From positions 4,178 through 53,774 of the IMG/VR virus record IMGVR_UViG_3300030380_001972: 49,597 bases of DNA; one strand, written 5' to 3'. The position numbers were made by a program, and so were the translations under genes. Below the pieces are notes generated by a model. It saw only the letters and a list, made by a program, of their open reading frames with translations, was not told the DNA's origin and did no database searches. This stretch comes from a virus. Positions 18,573-25,823 of this stretch are shown here, one piece after another. The first letter of the stretch is position 1; each line of letters begins with the position of its first letter.

Positions 18573-19064
18573 ATGGCTCAGTCATTTAGAGCTGGCGAAG
18601 GGTATGGCGGCTGGATACAAGTCGCTCCTGATAGTTGGCAGTGGGATCCATCTATAACACATAAACAGACCGAGAAAGACTGGTACTTACACTGGCCTAA
18701 AGGTCAAAAATTCAAGGAGACAGAAGTGTCTAATGTCGATCCATTTTCTTCTGAAGAGATTGTTAAAGATCTCAATGCAATGGAAGATAAAAAAGCTAAG
18801 AAAGCTCAAAGAGCCGAGGGTAAAAAATCAACGTCTCGTTTGTCTTCTGAGAAGCAAATAGTTTACGTTAAACACCCAGAAAAAGGTCCAAGGCAGATGG
18901 TTATTCTGTTAGACAAACTTAAAGAGTTTGAAGGCGGTATCCGTTTAGACTTGTTCTGGGATAAGTTGGAGGGTGAGCTTCCGACTAAACAGTCTGTAGA
19001 GCGGGTCTATAAACACTATCACCGCGAGATGGTCGACAAAGGATACATTCGTATTCTTAGCTAG
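18573..19064 (+). CDS. Protein with winged-helix-like C-terminal domain
   Basis: 163 aa from the ATG at 18573, chosen because GGAGGG lies five bases upstream; an ATG at 18540 lies at the expected transcription start and has no binding site. The N-terminal 50 residues are Trp-rich (WIQVAPDSWQWDPS), a Lys/Glu-rich linker follows, and the last 65 residues look like a winged helix. The layout MVILLDKLKEFEGG ... YKHYHREMVDKGYIRI resembles the C-terminal halves of the small proteins at 31089 and 32398. It is probably DNA-binding; the target is unknown. Confidence 0.75.
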   Translation: MAQSFRAGEGYGGWIQVAPDSWQWDPSITHKQTEKDWYLHWPKGQKFKETEVSNVDPFSSEEIVKDLNAMEDKKAKKAQRAEGKKSTSRLSSEKQIVYVKHPEKGPRQMVILLDKLKEFEGGIRLDLFWDKLEGELPTKQSVERVYKHYHREMVDKGYIRILS

Positions 19065-19085
19065 TCTCGTAGTGCAGGAGAAACG

Positions 19086-19158
19086 ATGGGCAAAGGGGTT
19101 ACTACGGCTTGCCGTGTATGAGCTTCACACAGAAATCGTTTCTTCTTCGGGGAAGGGT
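19086..19158 (+). other. Two overlapping mini-ORFs in a leader
   Basis: After an AGGAGA site, an ATG at 19086 opens an 11-codon frame whose TGA overlaps the ATG at 19117 of a second, 14-codon frame. Both end before the hairpin at 19149-19210. They may be leader peptides influencing the downstream methyltransferase, or chance. Confidence 0.2.
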
Positions 19159-19210
19159 TTGGTAAAATTCCCTACTGTAAAGAGCGTGCTGAGTAGCCGT
19201 TCCCTTCCCC
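19149..19210 (+). ncRNA. Structured leader RNA upstream of the methyltransferase
   Basis: GGGGAAGGG (19149-19157) pairs perfectly with CCCTTCCCC (19202-19210), enclosing a second stem CTACT/AGTAG (19172-19176 with 19192-19196). The sequence is more GC-rich than its surroundings. It could be a cis-regulatory leader, a partial terminator or a small RNA; 12 bases later comes the GGAG ribosome binding site of the next gene. Confidence 0.4.
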
Positions 19211-19234
19211 ACCCTTTTAACTTTGGAGTAACAA

Positions 19235-20077
19235 ATGGCATCTATTAGAAAAAAACTTGCGGTAAACGCAAATAATTCAAAAAACACTCGCATGGATATT
19301 GCGGGTGCTGGTACGCTTGCTAACTGGCGACCAGACGAACTGGCTCATATTAGTCGCTTTTGTAAGATGGCACAGCTAATTATGGATAGGGCTAAACAAG
19401 AAGGTCGACCACAAGACATTCTTGAAATTGGTTGCGGTGAGGTTTGGACGCTTCGTTATTTATATAAAGCGTTTGTATCTCGTAAGGAAGAAATCGTTAA
19501 TAGTTATACAGGTATGGATATTGATCCAGCTTGTCTTGTAGATTGGTGGGTAGATGATGATTTAGATGTCACTGAACATCAGTGGTTTAAAACTATGACT
19601 GGGGGTAACGGTCGTATAGTTCTTCAAGATTTAACAATTAATTCTGAACCTCCAGTCGAAGACGAGTCTATAGATGTCTTTATGACTACGGAAGTTATCG
19701 AACACATGGGGAGGCAGTTCATTGAACCTTGGATCGAAGCATCATGGCGTAAACTGCGTCCAAACGGCATTGCGTATATCTCGACGCCGAACCACGATGG
19801 GTCTAACGACGTTCTCCCAAAGGACCACGTCTACGAGTGGGGATACGAAGAACTCAAAACCCTCCTCGAAAAATACTACACCATCGAAAGACACTACGGA
19901 ACGTTTACGCAAATGAATAATTTCAAACGTAATCATCGTGCTAATTTAAGATGGCCTCAATTTGTAATAGATGATATACAAGGACGCTTTGATAAAAATT
20001 GGTCTCGTGTTATATTAGCTACAGCTTATCCAGAAACAGCTAATAACTGTAATTGGATTTTAAGGAAAAAAGTATGA
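19235..20077 (+). CDS. Class I SAM-dependent methyltransferase
   Basis: 280 aa behind a GGAG site. Motif I ILEIGCGEVW (residues 62-71), motif II MDIDP (94-98), motif IV TTEVIEHMG (151-159) and the LRPNGIAYISTPNHDG loop define a Rossmann-type methyltransferase of the Methyltransf_11/23 group. The substrate is not readable. Because the next three genes belong to families of thymine hypermodification, a nucleotide or DNA-base substrate is suggested, but host-directed or small-molecule methylation is possible. The middle of the gene (about 19680-19920) uses more C-ending codons than its ends. Stop overlaps next start (ATGA). Confidence 0.85.
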   Translation: MASIRKKLAVNANNSKNTRMDIAGAGTLANWRPDELAHISRFCKMAQLIMDRAKQEGRPQDILEIGCGEVWTLRYLYKAFVSRKEEIVNSYTGMDIDPACLVDWWVDDDLDVTEHQWFKTMTGGNGRIVLQDLTINSEPPVEDESIDVFMTTEVIEHMGRQFIEPWIEASWRKLRPNGIAYISTPNHDGSNDVLPKDHVYEWGYEELKTLLEKYYTIERHYGTFTQMNNFKRNHRANLRWPQFVIDDIQGRFDKNWSRVILATAYPETANNCNWILRKKV

Positions 20078-20901
20078 CACCAGAAGCACGTTTCTTTTGG
20101 TGGATAGAGGAACGCCACCGCGTCTTCGAAAAGAAGAAGCGAGGGCTTCCTCGCGAACATTGGACTGAAGACGAAATACTTCAAACTTATCGGTTCACCA
20201 ACCCCTACCGAGAAAGTGATAAAACAACTGTTTGGTTTCGCGAGAAGATGCGAGACCCTTTAAAAGATGATAATAAAGTCTTAATGGCCACTGTTATCTT
20301 TCGCTGGTTTAACTTAATTCAGACAGGCGAAACGCTTTTAAAGCACAATCTGCATATCGAGTGGGATTCCGAATTAGCTAGGCAAGAGATAAAGAAACAA
20401 GACCAGTACGTTACTGGTGCATACATAATTAAAACTCCTGACGGCAAAGATAAAGTAGACGGTGTTATCTGGTGTATCGAACAGATACTTAAAGATGAAA
20501 ATAGACTAATTAGCCGTTTTATAGAATGCCCACGCTTAGAGATGGCGTGGGAGATATTTCAAGATTATCCCTATCTTGGTGCGTTTATGTCTTATGAGCT
20601 TGTAACAGATTTACGTTGGACACATTTCTTTCAAGGCGCAACTGATATAATGCGTTGGGCTAATGCTGGTCCAGGAGCAATGCGTGGGCTTAATCGTGTT
20701 CATGGTCGTGATTTAAATTATAAGCGTAGATCACATAACTGGAATGCTGAAATGTACGAGTTACTTCAAAAATCTAAAGATTACATAGGTGACTGGATGC
20801 CTAAATTAGAAATGCGTGAGATAGAACACAGCTTATGTGAGTTTGATAAATATGAGCGTGTTCGTAATGGAGAAGGGAGACCAAGAGGTAAGTATCCATG
20901 A
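20074..20901 (+). CDS. Thymine-hypermodification protein (5-hmdU kinase helical domain / aGPT-PPlase-like)
   Basis: 275 aa from the ATG at 20074, which overlaps the previous stop and follows AAGGA; an upstream in-frame ATG (20053) lies inside the methyltransferase and is less likely. Three conserved blocks recall the helical domain of 5-hydroxymethyl-dU DNA kinases and the alpha-glutamyl/putrescinyl-thymine pyrophosphorylases: WTEDEILQTYRFTN near residues 30-43, GPGAMRGLNR near 199-208, and EIEHSLCEFDKYERV near 249-263. There is no P-loop, so this is a stand-alone helical-domain protein rather than a full kinase. Family recognition is from memory of conserved patterns. It sits between a methyltransferase and a TS-family enzyme with four-base overlaps. 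Confidence 0.6.
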   Translation: MTPEARFFWWIEERHRVFEKKKRGLPREHWTEDEILQTYRFTNPYRESDKTTVWFREKMRDPLKDDNKVLMATVIFRWFNLIQTGETLLKHNLHIEWDSELARQEIKKQDQYVTGAYIIKTPDGKDKVDGVIWCIEQILKDENRLISRFIECPRLEMAWEIFQDYPYLGAFMSYELVTDLRWTHFFQGATDIMRWANAGPGAMRGLNRVHGRDLNYKRRSHNWNAEMYELLQKSKDYIGDWMPKLEMREIEHSLCEFDKYERVRNGEGRPRGKYP

Positions 20902-21896
20902 AAGTAATTAGAGAAAAAAATATTAATGGTGTTTTTAATATCGCTGTTATGAACCTACGAGAAACCGACCGTTTGATAAAAATGGATTCTCGTAATGGTA
21001 AAGTATACATGTTCGCTGAACCTGTAACCTCGGTTTATACACGACCTAATGAACGAGTGCTGTTTAGCCCAGAAAGAAACTGTAATCCGTTTTTTCATTT
21101 TATTGAAGGACTATGGATGTTGGCGGGACGTAACGACTTAGAAACACTAACAGAGTTTGTTCCAAGGATGGCAGAATTTTCTGACGACGGTGTTCTTGTA
21201 AACGGTGCGTATGGTCATCGTTGGCGTGAATGGTTTGGACGAGATCAGCTAGAAGAAGTTGTTCAAATATTGCTATCTGATCCATTAGATCGCCGTGCCG
21301 TTTTACAAATGTGGGATGCTACTAAAGATCTTGGTTCTGGGTCAAAAGATGTACCTTGTAATACACAAGTCTTTTTTAAGTGTCGTCCTATTACACACGA
21401 AGATGATTATATTCTTGATATGACTGTAACTAACCGTTCAAACGATATGATTTGGGGGGCTTATGGTGCAAACGTTGTACACTTTTCAATGTTACATGAA
21501 TATGTTGCCGCATTCACAGGGTGTCGTATTGGACATTATTATCAGGTAAGCAACAATGCTCATGTATATGATAGTGTTTGGTCTAAGCTAGAATCAAAGT
21601 TACCGCAAGGATATCCCGTTGACCCTTATGAGGCATACGATCTTAAACCGTATCCGTTAGTGGAACACACTTATTCATTTGACCACGAACTTGTTAAATT
21701 CTTTAACTGGATGCGATTAGGTCATGATCATAAAGAATTTCTAAATACTATATTTCCTGAAGTAGCCATGCCTTTAGTTGAAGCATGGTGGCTTCATAAA
21801 GGTGGTTTAAATGTAGAAGCACTATCTGTTGCTAAAAGAATACAAGCAGACGATTGGAGAAAAGCCTGTGTCGAATGGATCGAAAGAAAAATCTGA
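20898..21896 (+). CDS. Thymidylate synthase-family enzyme (ThyA-type TS or dUMP hydroxymethylase)
   Basis: 332 aa. Readable ThyA-superfamily features: VNGAYGHRWR (101-110), the phosphate-binding DRRAVLQMWD (131-140), the catalytic cysteine Cys154 in VPCNTQVFF, and NRSNDMIWGAYGANVVHFS (179-197) with Asn192 in the place of the dUMP-selective asparagine. It therefore acts on dUMP and makes either dTMP or 5-hydroxymethyl-dUMP; the sequence alone does not decide, but the neighbours (hypermodification-type protein before, Nmad1-like protein after) favour the hydroxymethylase. The ATG overlaps the previous stop. Confidence 0.85.
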   Translation: MKVIREKNINGVFNIAVMNLRETDRLIKMDSRNGKVYMFAEPVTSVYTRPNERVLFSPERNCNPFFHFIEGLWMLAGRNDLETLTEFVPRMAEFSDDGVLVNGAYGHRWREWFGRDQLEEVVQILLSDPLDRRAVLQMWDATKDLGSGSKDVPCNTQVFFKCRPITHEDDYILDMTVTNRSNDMIWGAYGANVVHFSMLHEYVAAFTGCRIGHYYQVSNNAHVYDSVWSKLESKLPQGYPVDPYEAYDLKPYPLVEHTYSFDHELVKFFNWMRLGHDHKEFLNTIFPEVAMPLVEAWWLHKGGLNVEALSVAKRIQADDWRKACVEWIERKI

Positions 21897-22188
21897 AGTT
21901 ATATATACAGTTGGTTGCCTTGCCGCAGAAGATGTCGATAGGTTAGGTATAGCCGAGCAGTCCTATGGTGACAGCTGGAAACAGCGGGGCGGTATCGGGG
22001 CGTTTATGATGGCGGCACGTAAATGGGATCGGTTAGAAAAACAGGTAACGGAACATGGTTACGATATCTTCAAAGCTATGCAGGCAGATACCAGACCTGA
22101 AGGTATTTTAGACGATATACGAGACCTTAGACGCTATCTATTTCTAATAGATGCAGAAATTTGTAATAGGGGTAGTCAACGTGACTAA
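21868..22188 (+). CDS. Nmad1-like (nucleotide-modification-associated, DUF1599-type) protein
   Basis: 106 aa if started at GTG 21868, which follows GGAGAAAA; the longer TTG start at 21829 has no binding site. The motif SYGDSWKQRGGIGAFMM (residues about 30-46) followed by ARKWDRLEKQV and LDDIRDLRRYL is the pattern of a small all-helical domain found in phages next to hydroxymethylpyrimidine synthases. The activity is not known to me; it may be a nucleotide-pyrophosphatase-like helical protein. It overlaps the TS-family gene by 29 bases and DNA polymerase by 8. Confidence 0.7.
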   Translation: MSNGSKEKSEVIYTVGCLAAEDVDRLGIAEQSYGDSWKQRGGIGAFMMAARKWDRLEKQVTEHGYDIFKAMQADTRPEGILDDIRDLRRYLFLIDAEICNRGSQRD

Positions 22189-24187
22189 TAATATAGTAAG
22201 CTCAACGCAGACAAAAACTGCAAAGAAGCAAGCTATGCCAAAAAATCCTCTTCAACAACCTTTGTTTTCTCCTGATAGTGATTGGACGCCACCAGAAGTG
22301 CTTCCTGATTTAAAGGGAGCTAAAGAAATTTGTATCGACTTAGAAACCTATGACCCCTCTCTAAAAGAGCGTGGTGCTGGTTGGGCAAGAAGCGATGGTC
22401 ATGTTGTAGGTTATGCTGTAGCAACTTCTGATTGGTCTGGCTACTTACCTGTAAAACACGAAGCAGGAGGAAACTTAAATGAAAAACTTGTTAAGAAATG
22501 GTTACAAGATCAAATTAATAATGGTGCGGATATTATTTGCCATAACGCTTCTTACGACATTGGGTGGATGCGCAGGGAAGGTATCGAGTTGCGTGGAAAC
22601 AGACTTATTGACACTATGGTGTCTGCCCCTCTGATAGATGAAAATAGATTTAGTTATGCATTAAACGCTTTAGGTAGGGAATACTTACAAGAAAGAAAAG
22701 ACGAGACGTTACTACGAGATGCCGCTGAAGCATGGAGCGTAGATGCAAAAGGTGGTTTACATCGTCTACCGCCTATGTATGTAGGACCATATGCAGAACA
22801 AGATGCTTTGTTAACTCTAAAGCTGTGGGAGTGGCAAAAGGGCGAGATGACACGGCAGGATTTATGGTCTATCTTCGACCTTGAATCTTCGATTACTCCT
22901 TTACTTATAGAGATGCGGTGGAGAGGTGTGCGAGTAGATTTAGATAAAGCAGAAGAATTATCTAAATGGTTTCGTGCAAGAGAGGAAGCCGCCCTTCATC
23001 AAATAAAGAAACTTTGTGGGCGCAATGTAGAAGTTTGGGCAAACAAATCTATTCAACAAGCGTTTGATTCACTCAACTTAACTTATCCTAAAACAGCACT
23101 TGATGCACCATCGTTTCAACAGTCTTGGCTTGAAAACCATGAACACGATATGCCTAAGCTGATTGTAGAAGCTCGAAAGATGAATAAAGCAAGGACTACA
23201 TTTATTGATGGAATGATTATGTCTAACCAAGTCGATGGGCGTATCCACGCAGAGCTTCACCCCCTTCGCTCAGACGACGGAGGAACGGTGACTGGACGGT
23301 TTAGCTACTCTAACCCTAACTTGCAACAAGTTCCCGCCAGAGACCCTGAGATCGGCACGAAAATACGTTCTCTATTTATACCTGAGGAAGGTTGCCAGTG
23401 GGGGGCGTTTGACTATTCGCAACAAGAGCCACGGATCGTTGTTCATTATTCTGATATGATGGGGCTTCCTGGAGCGAGCGATGCCGTAAAAGCATTCCAA
23501 GAAGAAGATGCAGACTTCCATCAAATCGTAGCTGATATGGCGGGGATACCGCGCAAGCAAGCTAAGAACATCAACCTTGGTTTATTTTATTCGATGGGCG
23601 TAACTAAACTATCAGAAAGCCTTGGACTAACCCTTGACGAAGGTAAAGAGCTGTTTAGTCAATATCATGCGCGAGTACCGTTTGTAAAACAACTTTCTGA
23701 GAGGGCAGTACAGAGGGCTTCAAAACAAGGAAGTATTCGTACGCTTCTAGGGCGACGGTGTCGGTTCGATAAATGGGAACCAGCACAGTTTGGTACACGT
23801 AAAATCATGGATCATAAAACAGCGTATGCAGAACACGGTAACGCAATCAAAAGAGCATTCACCCATAAAGCAATGAATAGACTCATTCAGGGAAGCGCGG
23901 CTGATATGACAAAAAAAGCTATGAAGATGTTGTACGATGAAGGTATCGTTCCGCATATTCAAGTACACGATGAATTAGATTTTTCTATCGAATCAGAAGA
24001 GCAAATCATTAAGATAAAAGAAATTATGGAACAGTGCGTAGAGTTGTCTGTTCCTATTAAAGTAGACGTTGACTTAGGACCAAACTGGGGAGACGCTAAA
24101 GAAATAGAAAAGGTAATTAGCCATGCAGAAAGCACAAGGGGATGGACAAGAGGACAAGAGGCAGACTACGCAGTGCAAAAAGTGTAA
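22181..24187 (+). CDS. polA: Family A DNA polymerase with 3'-5' exonuclease
   Basis: 668 aa from a GTG at 22181 preceded by AGGGG; an upstream ATG (22151) lacks a binding site and lies deeper in the previous gene. Exonuclease motifs: DLE (Asp53, Glu55), HNASYD and YAEQD. Polymerase motif A is DYSQQEPR (Asp411), motif B RKQAKNINLGLFY (458-470), motif C VHDE (Asp597). The residue equivalent to E. coli Phe762 is Leu466. A 5' nuclease domain is absent, as in most phage enzymes. It is the replicative polymerase, served by the primase, helicase and SSB-like proteins upstream. Confidence 0.97.
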   Translation: MTNNIVSSTQTKTAKKQAMPKNPLQQPLFSPDSDWTPPEVLPDLKGAKEICIDLETYDPSLKERGAGWARSDGHVVGYAVATSDWSGYLPVKHEAGGNLNEKLVKKWLQDQINNGADIICHNASYDIGWMRREGIELRGNRLIDTMVSAPLIDENRFSYALNALGREYLQERKDETLLRDAAEAWSVDAKGGLHRLPPMYVGPYAEQDALLTLKLWEWQKGEMTRQDLWSIFDLESSITPLLIEMRWRGVRVDLDKAEELSKWFRAREEAALHQIKKLCGRNVEVWANKSIQQAFDSLNLTYPKTALDAPSFQQSWLENHEHDMPKLIVEARKMNKARTTFIDGMIMSNQVDGRIHAELHPLRSDDGGTVTGRFSYSNPNLQQVPARDPEIGTKIRSLFIPEEGCQWGAFDYSQQEPRIVVHYSDMMGLPGASDAVKAFQEEDADFHQIVADMAGIPRKQAKNINLGLFYSMGVTKLSESLGLTLDEGKELFSQYHARVPFVKQLSERAVQRASKQGSIRTLLGRRCRFDKWEPAQFGTRKIMDHKTAYAEHGNAIKRAFTHKAMNRLIQGSAADMTKKAMKMLYDEGIVPHIQVHDELDFSIESEEQIIKIKEIMEQCVELSVPIKVDVDLGPNWGDAKEIEKVISHAESTRGWTRGQEADYAVQKV

Positions 24188-24476
24188 GACAAGTGTTGAT
24201 ACAACTTATGTAGTAGATAGCCGCACATATAAAGGCACAGTCAGACGTCGCAGAAAATGTAGAATATGTGATACGAAAGTTTATACAGAAGAAAAAATTG
24301 TAGCTGTCGGCAAGACTCCATGGTCTGTAAAAAGCAGACGAAAAATTGAGAAGGCTTTACCTAAGAAAACAAGAAAAAGAATCTTAAAACCCCATATCAA
24401 AGAAACTGTTAAAGAGCCTGATTTTGATACTATGACAGACGAACAGCTTGAAGCTTGGATATTTAACCAAGAGTAG
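24123..24476 (+). CDS. NrdR-type zinc-ribbon protein
   Basis: 117 aa, overlapping the polymerase gene by 65 bases in another frame. Two CxxC knuckles (Cys18/21 and Cys46/49) flank VVDSRTYKGTVRRRRKC, which closely follows the DNA-binding zinc ribbon of the ribonucleotide reductase repressor NrdR (VxDSR...RRRxC..C). The ATP-cone that NrdR carries after the ribbon is missing; instead there is a Lys/Arg-rich helix and an acidic tail. It may bind NrdR boxes of the host or a phage site. Function inferred from the ribbon only. Confidence 0.75.
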   Translation: MQKAQGDGQEDKRQTTQCKKCKTSVDTTYVVDSRTYKGTVRRRRKCRICDTKVYTEEKIVAVGKTPWSVKSRRKIEKALPKKTRKRILKPHIKETVKEPDFDTMTDEQLEAWIFNQE

Positions 24477-24486
24477 TTTCAGGTTT

Positions 24487-24521
24487 TTGCGGTTTATTGA
24501 TTACGTTTTGCTACCTATAAT
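24487..24521 (+). promoter_or_regulatory. Early promoter-like element G
   Basis: TTGCGG (24487-24492), 18 bp, CTACCT (24511-24516) and then TATAAT (24516-24521). It shares spacing with the other early elements. It precedes a block of four small genes starting at 24552. Confidence 0.5.
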
Positions 24522-24551
24522 AAATTATAACTTAAATATTAGGAGCAAGAG

Positions 24552-24767
24552 ATGTCAGACCCAGATATTAAAATGTCGCCAGAGGTCGCTATAACGTTAT
24601 GGCGAGCTTTACGAGACGAGGATAGGTCGGAAGCTGACCTTCTCGCCGCTGTTATTATAGGTAATAAAGTAGAGCCTGTATTTGAGGATCAGGAGGAGAC
24701 TCTCGATTTTTATAAAGAGTACCTTATTACACAAGGGTTTGTAGAAGAAGTATCTAGCACCCATTGA
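24552..24767 (+). CDS. Small acidic protein of unknown function
   Basis: 71 aa behind a TAGGAG site. The protein is acidic and helical (SPEVAITLWRALRDEDRSEA) and has no cysteines or membrane segment. It is the first gene of the early-type block, about 30 bases downstream of a promoter-like element. Not recognised; small acidic early proteins of phages often bind host enzymes, but nothing here proves it. Confidence 0.65.
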   Translation: MSDPDIKMSPEVAITLWRALRDEDRSEADLLAAVIIGNKVEPVFEDQEETLDFYKEYLITQGFVEEVSSTH

Positions 24768-24789
24768 TTTTCGTAGAAAGGAGAAAAAT

Positions 24790-25092
24790 ATGTATGAGTT
24801 AGATTACCGTTTACGTCAGTTCGAGAGCTGTATGCGGCACTATCAAAAGTGTTTAGAGTTCATGCGTGATAATACGAAAAAAGCCCGTGAGCGTCGTGTG
24901 TATCAAAAGCTAACCGACGACCATTATCATTGGTATTTTAATAATAACAGCATCTGGCATGACATGGCTATGGGTTGGTATCGTACTGCACAGTGCCATA
25001 GAGAGGCTGTAGTTTCTATTTGCGAAGATAAAAATTTCGATACTGAAGCGGATAAACATGAAAACAGGTTTAGATATGCCAGATATGCCTGA
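24790..25092 (+). CDS. Helical small protein of unknown function
   Basis: 100 aa, ATG behind GAAAGGAG. Rich in Arg, Tyr, His and Trp with helix-like stretches (LRQFESCMRHYQKCLEFMRD). Four Cys residues are scattered and do not form a zinc knuckle. It overlaps the next gene by 35 bases. Not recognised. Confidence 0.65.
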   Translation: MYELDYRLRQFESCMRHYQKCLEFMRDNTKKARERRVYQKLTDDHYHWYFNNNSIWHDMAMGWYRTAQCHREAVVSICEDKNFDTEADKHENRFRYARYA

Positions 25093-25648
25093 TTACGAAG
25101 ATGACGAGGCGTATGAGTTACGCCTCGCTCGCCGTCAATGGCTTGATCCAGAAAGAAAGGAAGAAATTATGGGTAAACTTAAACAACTGGTCTTTAGTTA
25201 TGACCTTATGGATGCTCAGCAAATATTTGGTGTCATTAATCAATGTAACCTATTAGGATTTGGACACGCAGATTATTCTGATCTCGAAAACTTTTTTGGA
25301 CCTCCACCGATTGGTGAAGACGCTATGTTGCCTGACCCCGTCACAGAATATGACGAAGCTGGTAATAAATGGAACGTTCATCATGTTGACCCTAGCCGTG
25401 CTATGCGGTTTTCTGTTCTTCGTCCTTTTCGGTCATCTAAAGAGCGAGGAGTAGTTAGTTGCGCATGGGGGATGCTTTGGGAAGATAAGCAAGGTATTGT
25501 CATTCATGACTTAAACCCTGCTACAGATCGTTACGAAGATAATAAACATTGGCACATTACTGGTACTCGTGAGGGTTGGTATCGTATTAATCATTGCTTT
25601 TCAGGGGAGATGTGTGTTAGACTAGAGTCAGTGGAAATTCTTGGTTAA
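25058..25648 (+). CDS. Unknown soluble protein of the early block
   Basis: 196 aa if started at ATG 25058; ATG codons at 25076 and 25085 are alternatives and none has a strong binding site. The N-terminus is acidic with repeated Met-Pro-Asp; the rest looks like a mixed alpha/beta domain with a Pro-rich block FFGPPPIGEDAMLPDP near residue 80. No recognisable motif. A good intrinsic terminator follows the gene, so the block 24552-25648 is probably one transcript. Confidence 0.7.
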   Translation: MKTGLDMPDMPDYEDDEAYELRLARRQWLDPERKEEIMGKLKQLVFSYDLMDAQQIFGVINQCNLLGFGHADYSDLENFFGPPPIGEDAMLPDPVTEYDEAGNKWNVHHVDPSRAMRFSVLRPFRSSKERGVVSCAWGMLWEDKQGIVIHDLNPATDRYEDNKHWHITGTREGWYRINHCFSGEMCVRLESVEILG

Positions 25649-25671
25649 TTTTCATTTTTTCTCCCCAAACT

Positions 25672-25699
25672 AAAGGCGGCTCAATGAGTCGCCTTTTTT
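25672..25699 (+). terminator. Intrinsic terminator
   Basis: AAAGGCGGCTC (25672-25682), loop AAT, GAGTCGCCTTT (25686-25696), then a T run to 25699. The 11-bp stem has one G-T pair. It closes the small-gene operon starting at 24552 and precedes the next promoter-like element by about 30 bases. Confidence 0.85.
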
Positions 25700-25731
25700 C
25701 GTTTTAGACAGACATCATAAGTTTCATAATT

Positions 25732-25771
25732 TTGAGGTTATATTCTTTACTATTGTATACTATACTATAAT
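25732..25771 (+). promoter_or_regulatory. Early promoter-like element A
   Basis: TTGAGG (25732-25737), 18 bp, TATACT (25756-25761), with the -10 hexamer repeated at 25761-25766 and as TATAAT at 25766-25771. The spacer contains TTTACTAT. It lies directly upstream of the regulator-like gene at 25824. Confidence 0.7.
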
Positions 25772-25823
25772 AAGTAAAGTAATGTGGTCGCATTACTCCT
25801 TCACGTCATTCATGGAGACATAT

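Noticed and set aside
19149-19214. tRNA-like segment ending in CCCCACCC
   Set aside because: Acceptor-like pairing exists, but there is no T arm with GTTCRA, no D arm and no anticodon stem in the right place.
22151-22181. ATG at 22151 as start of DNA polymerase
   Set aside because: No ribosome binding site and it lies inside the previous gene; the GTG at 22181 follows AGGGG and gives the usual short overlap.
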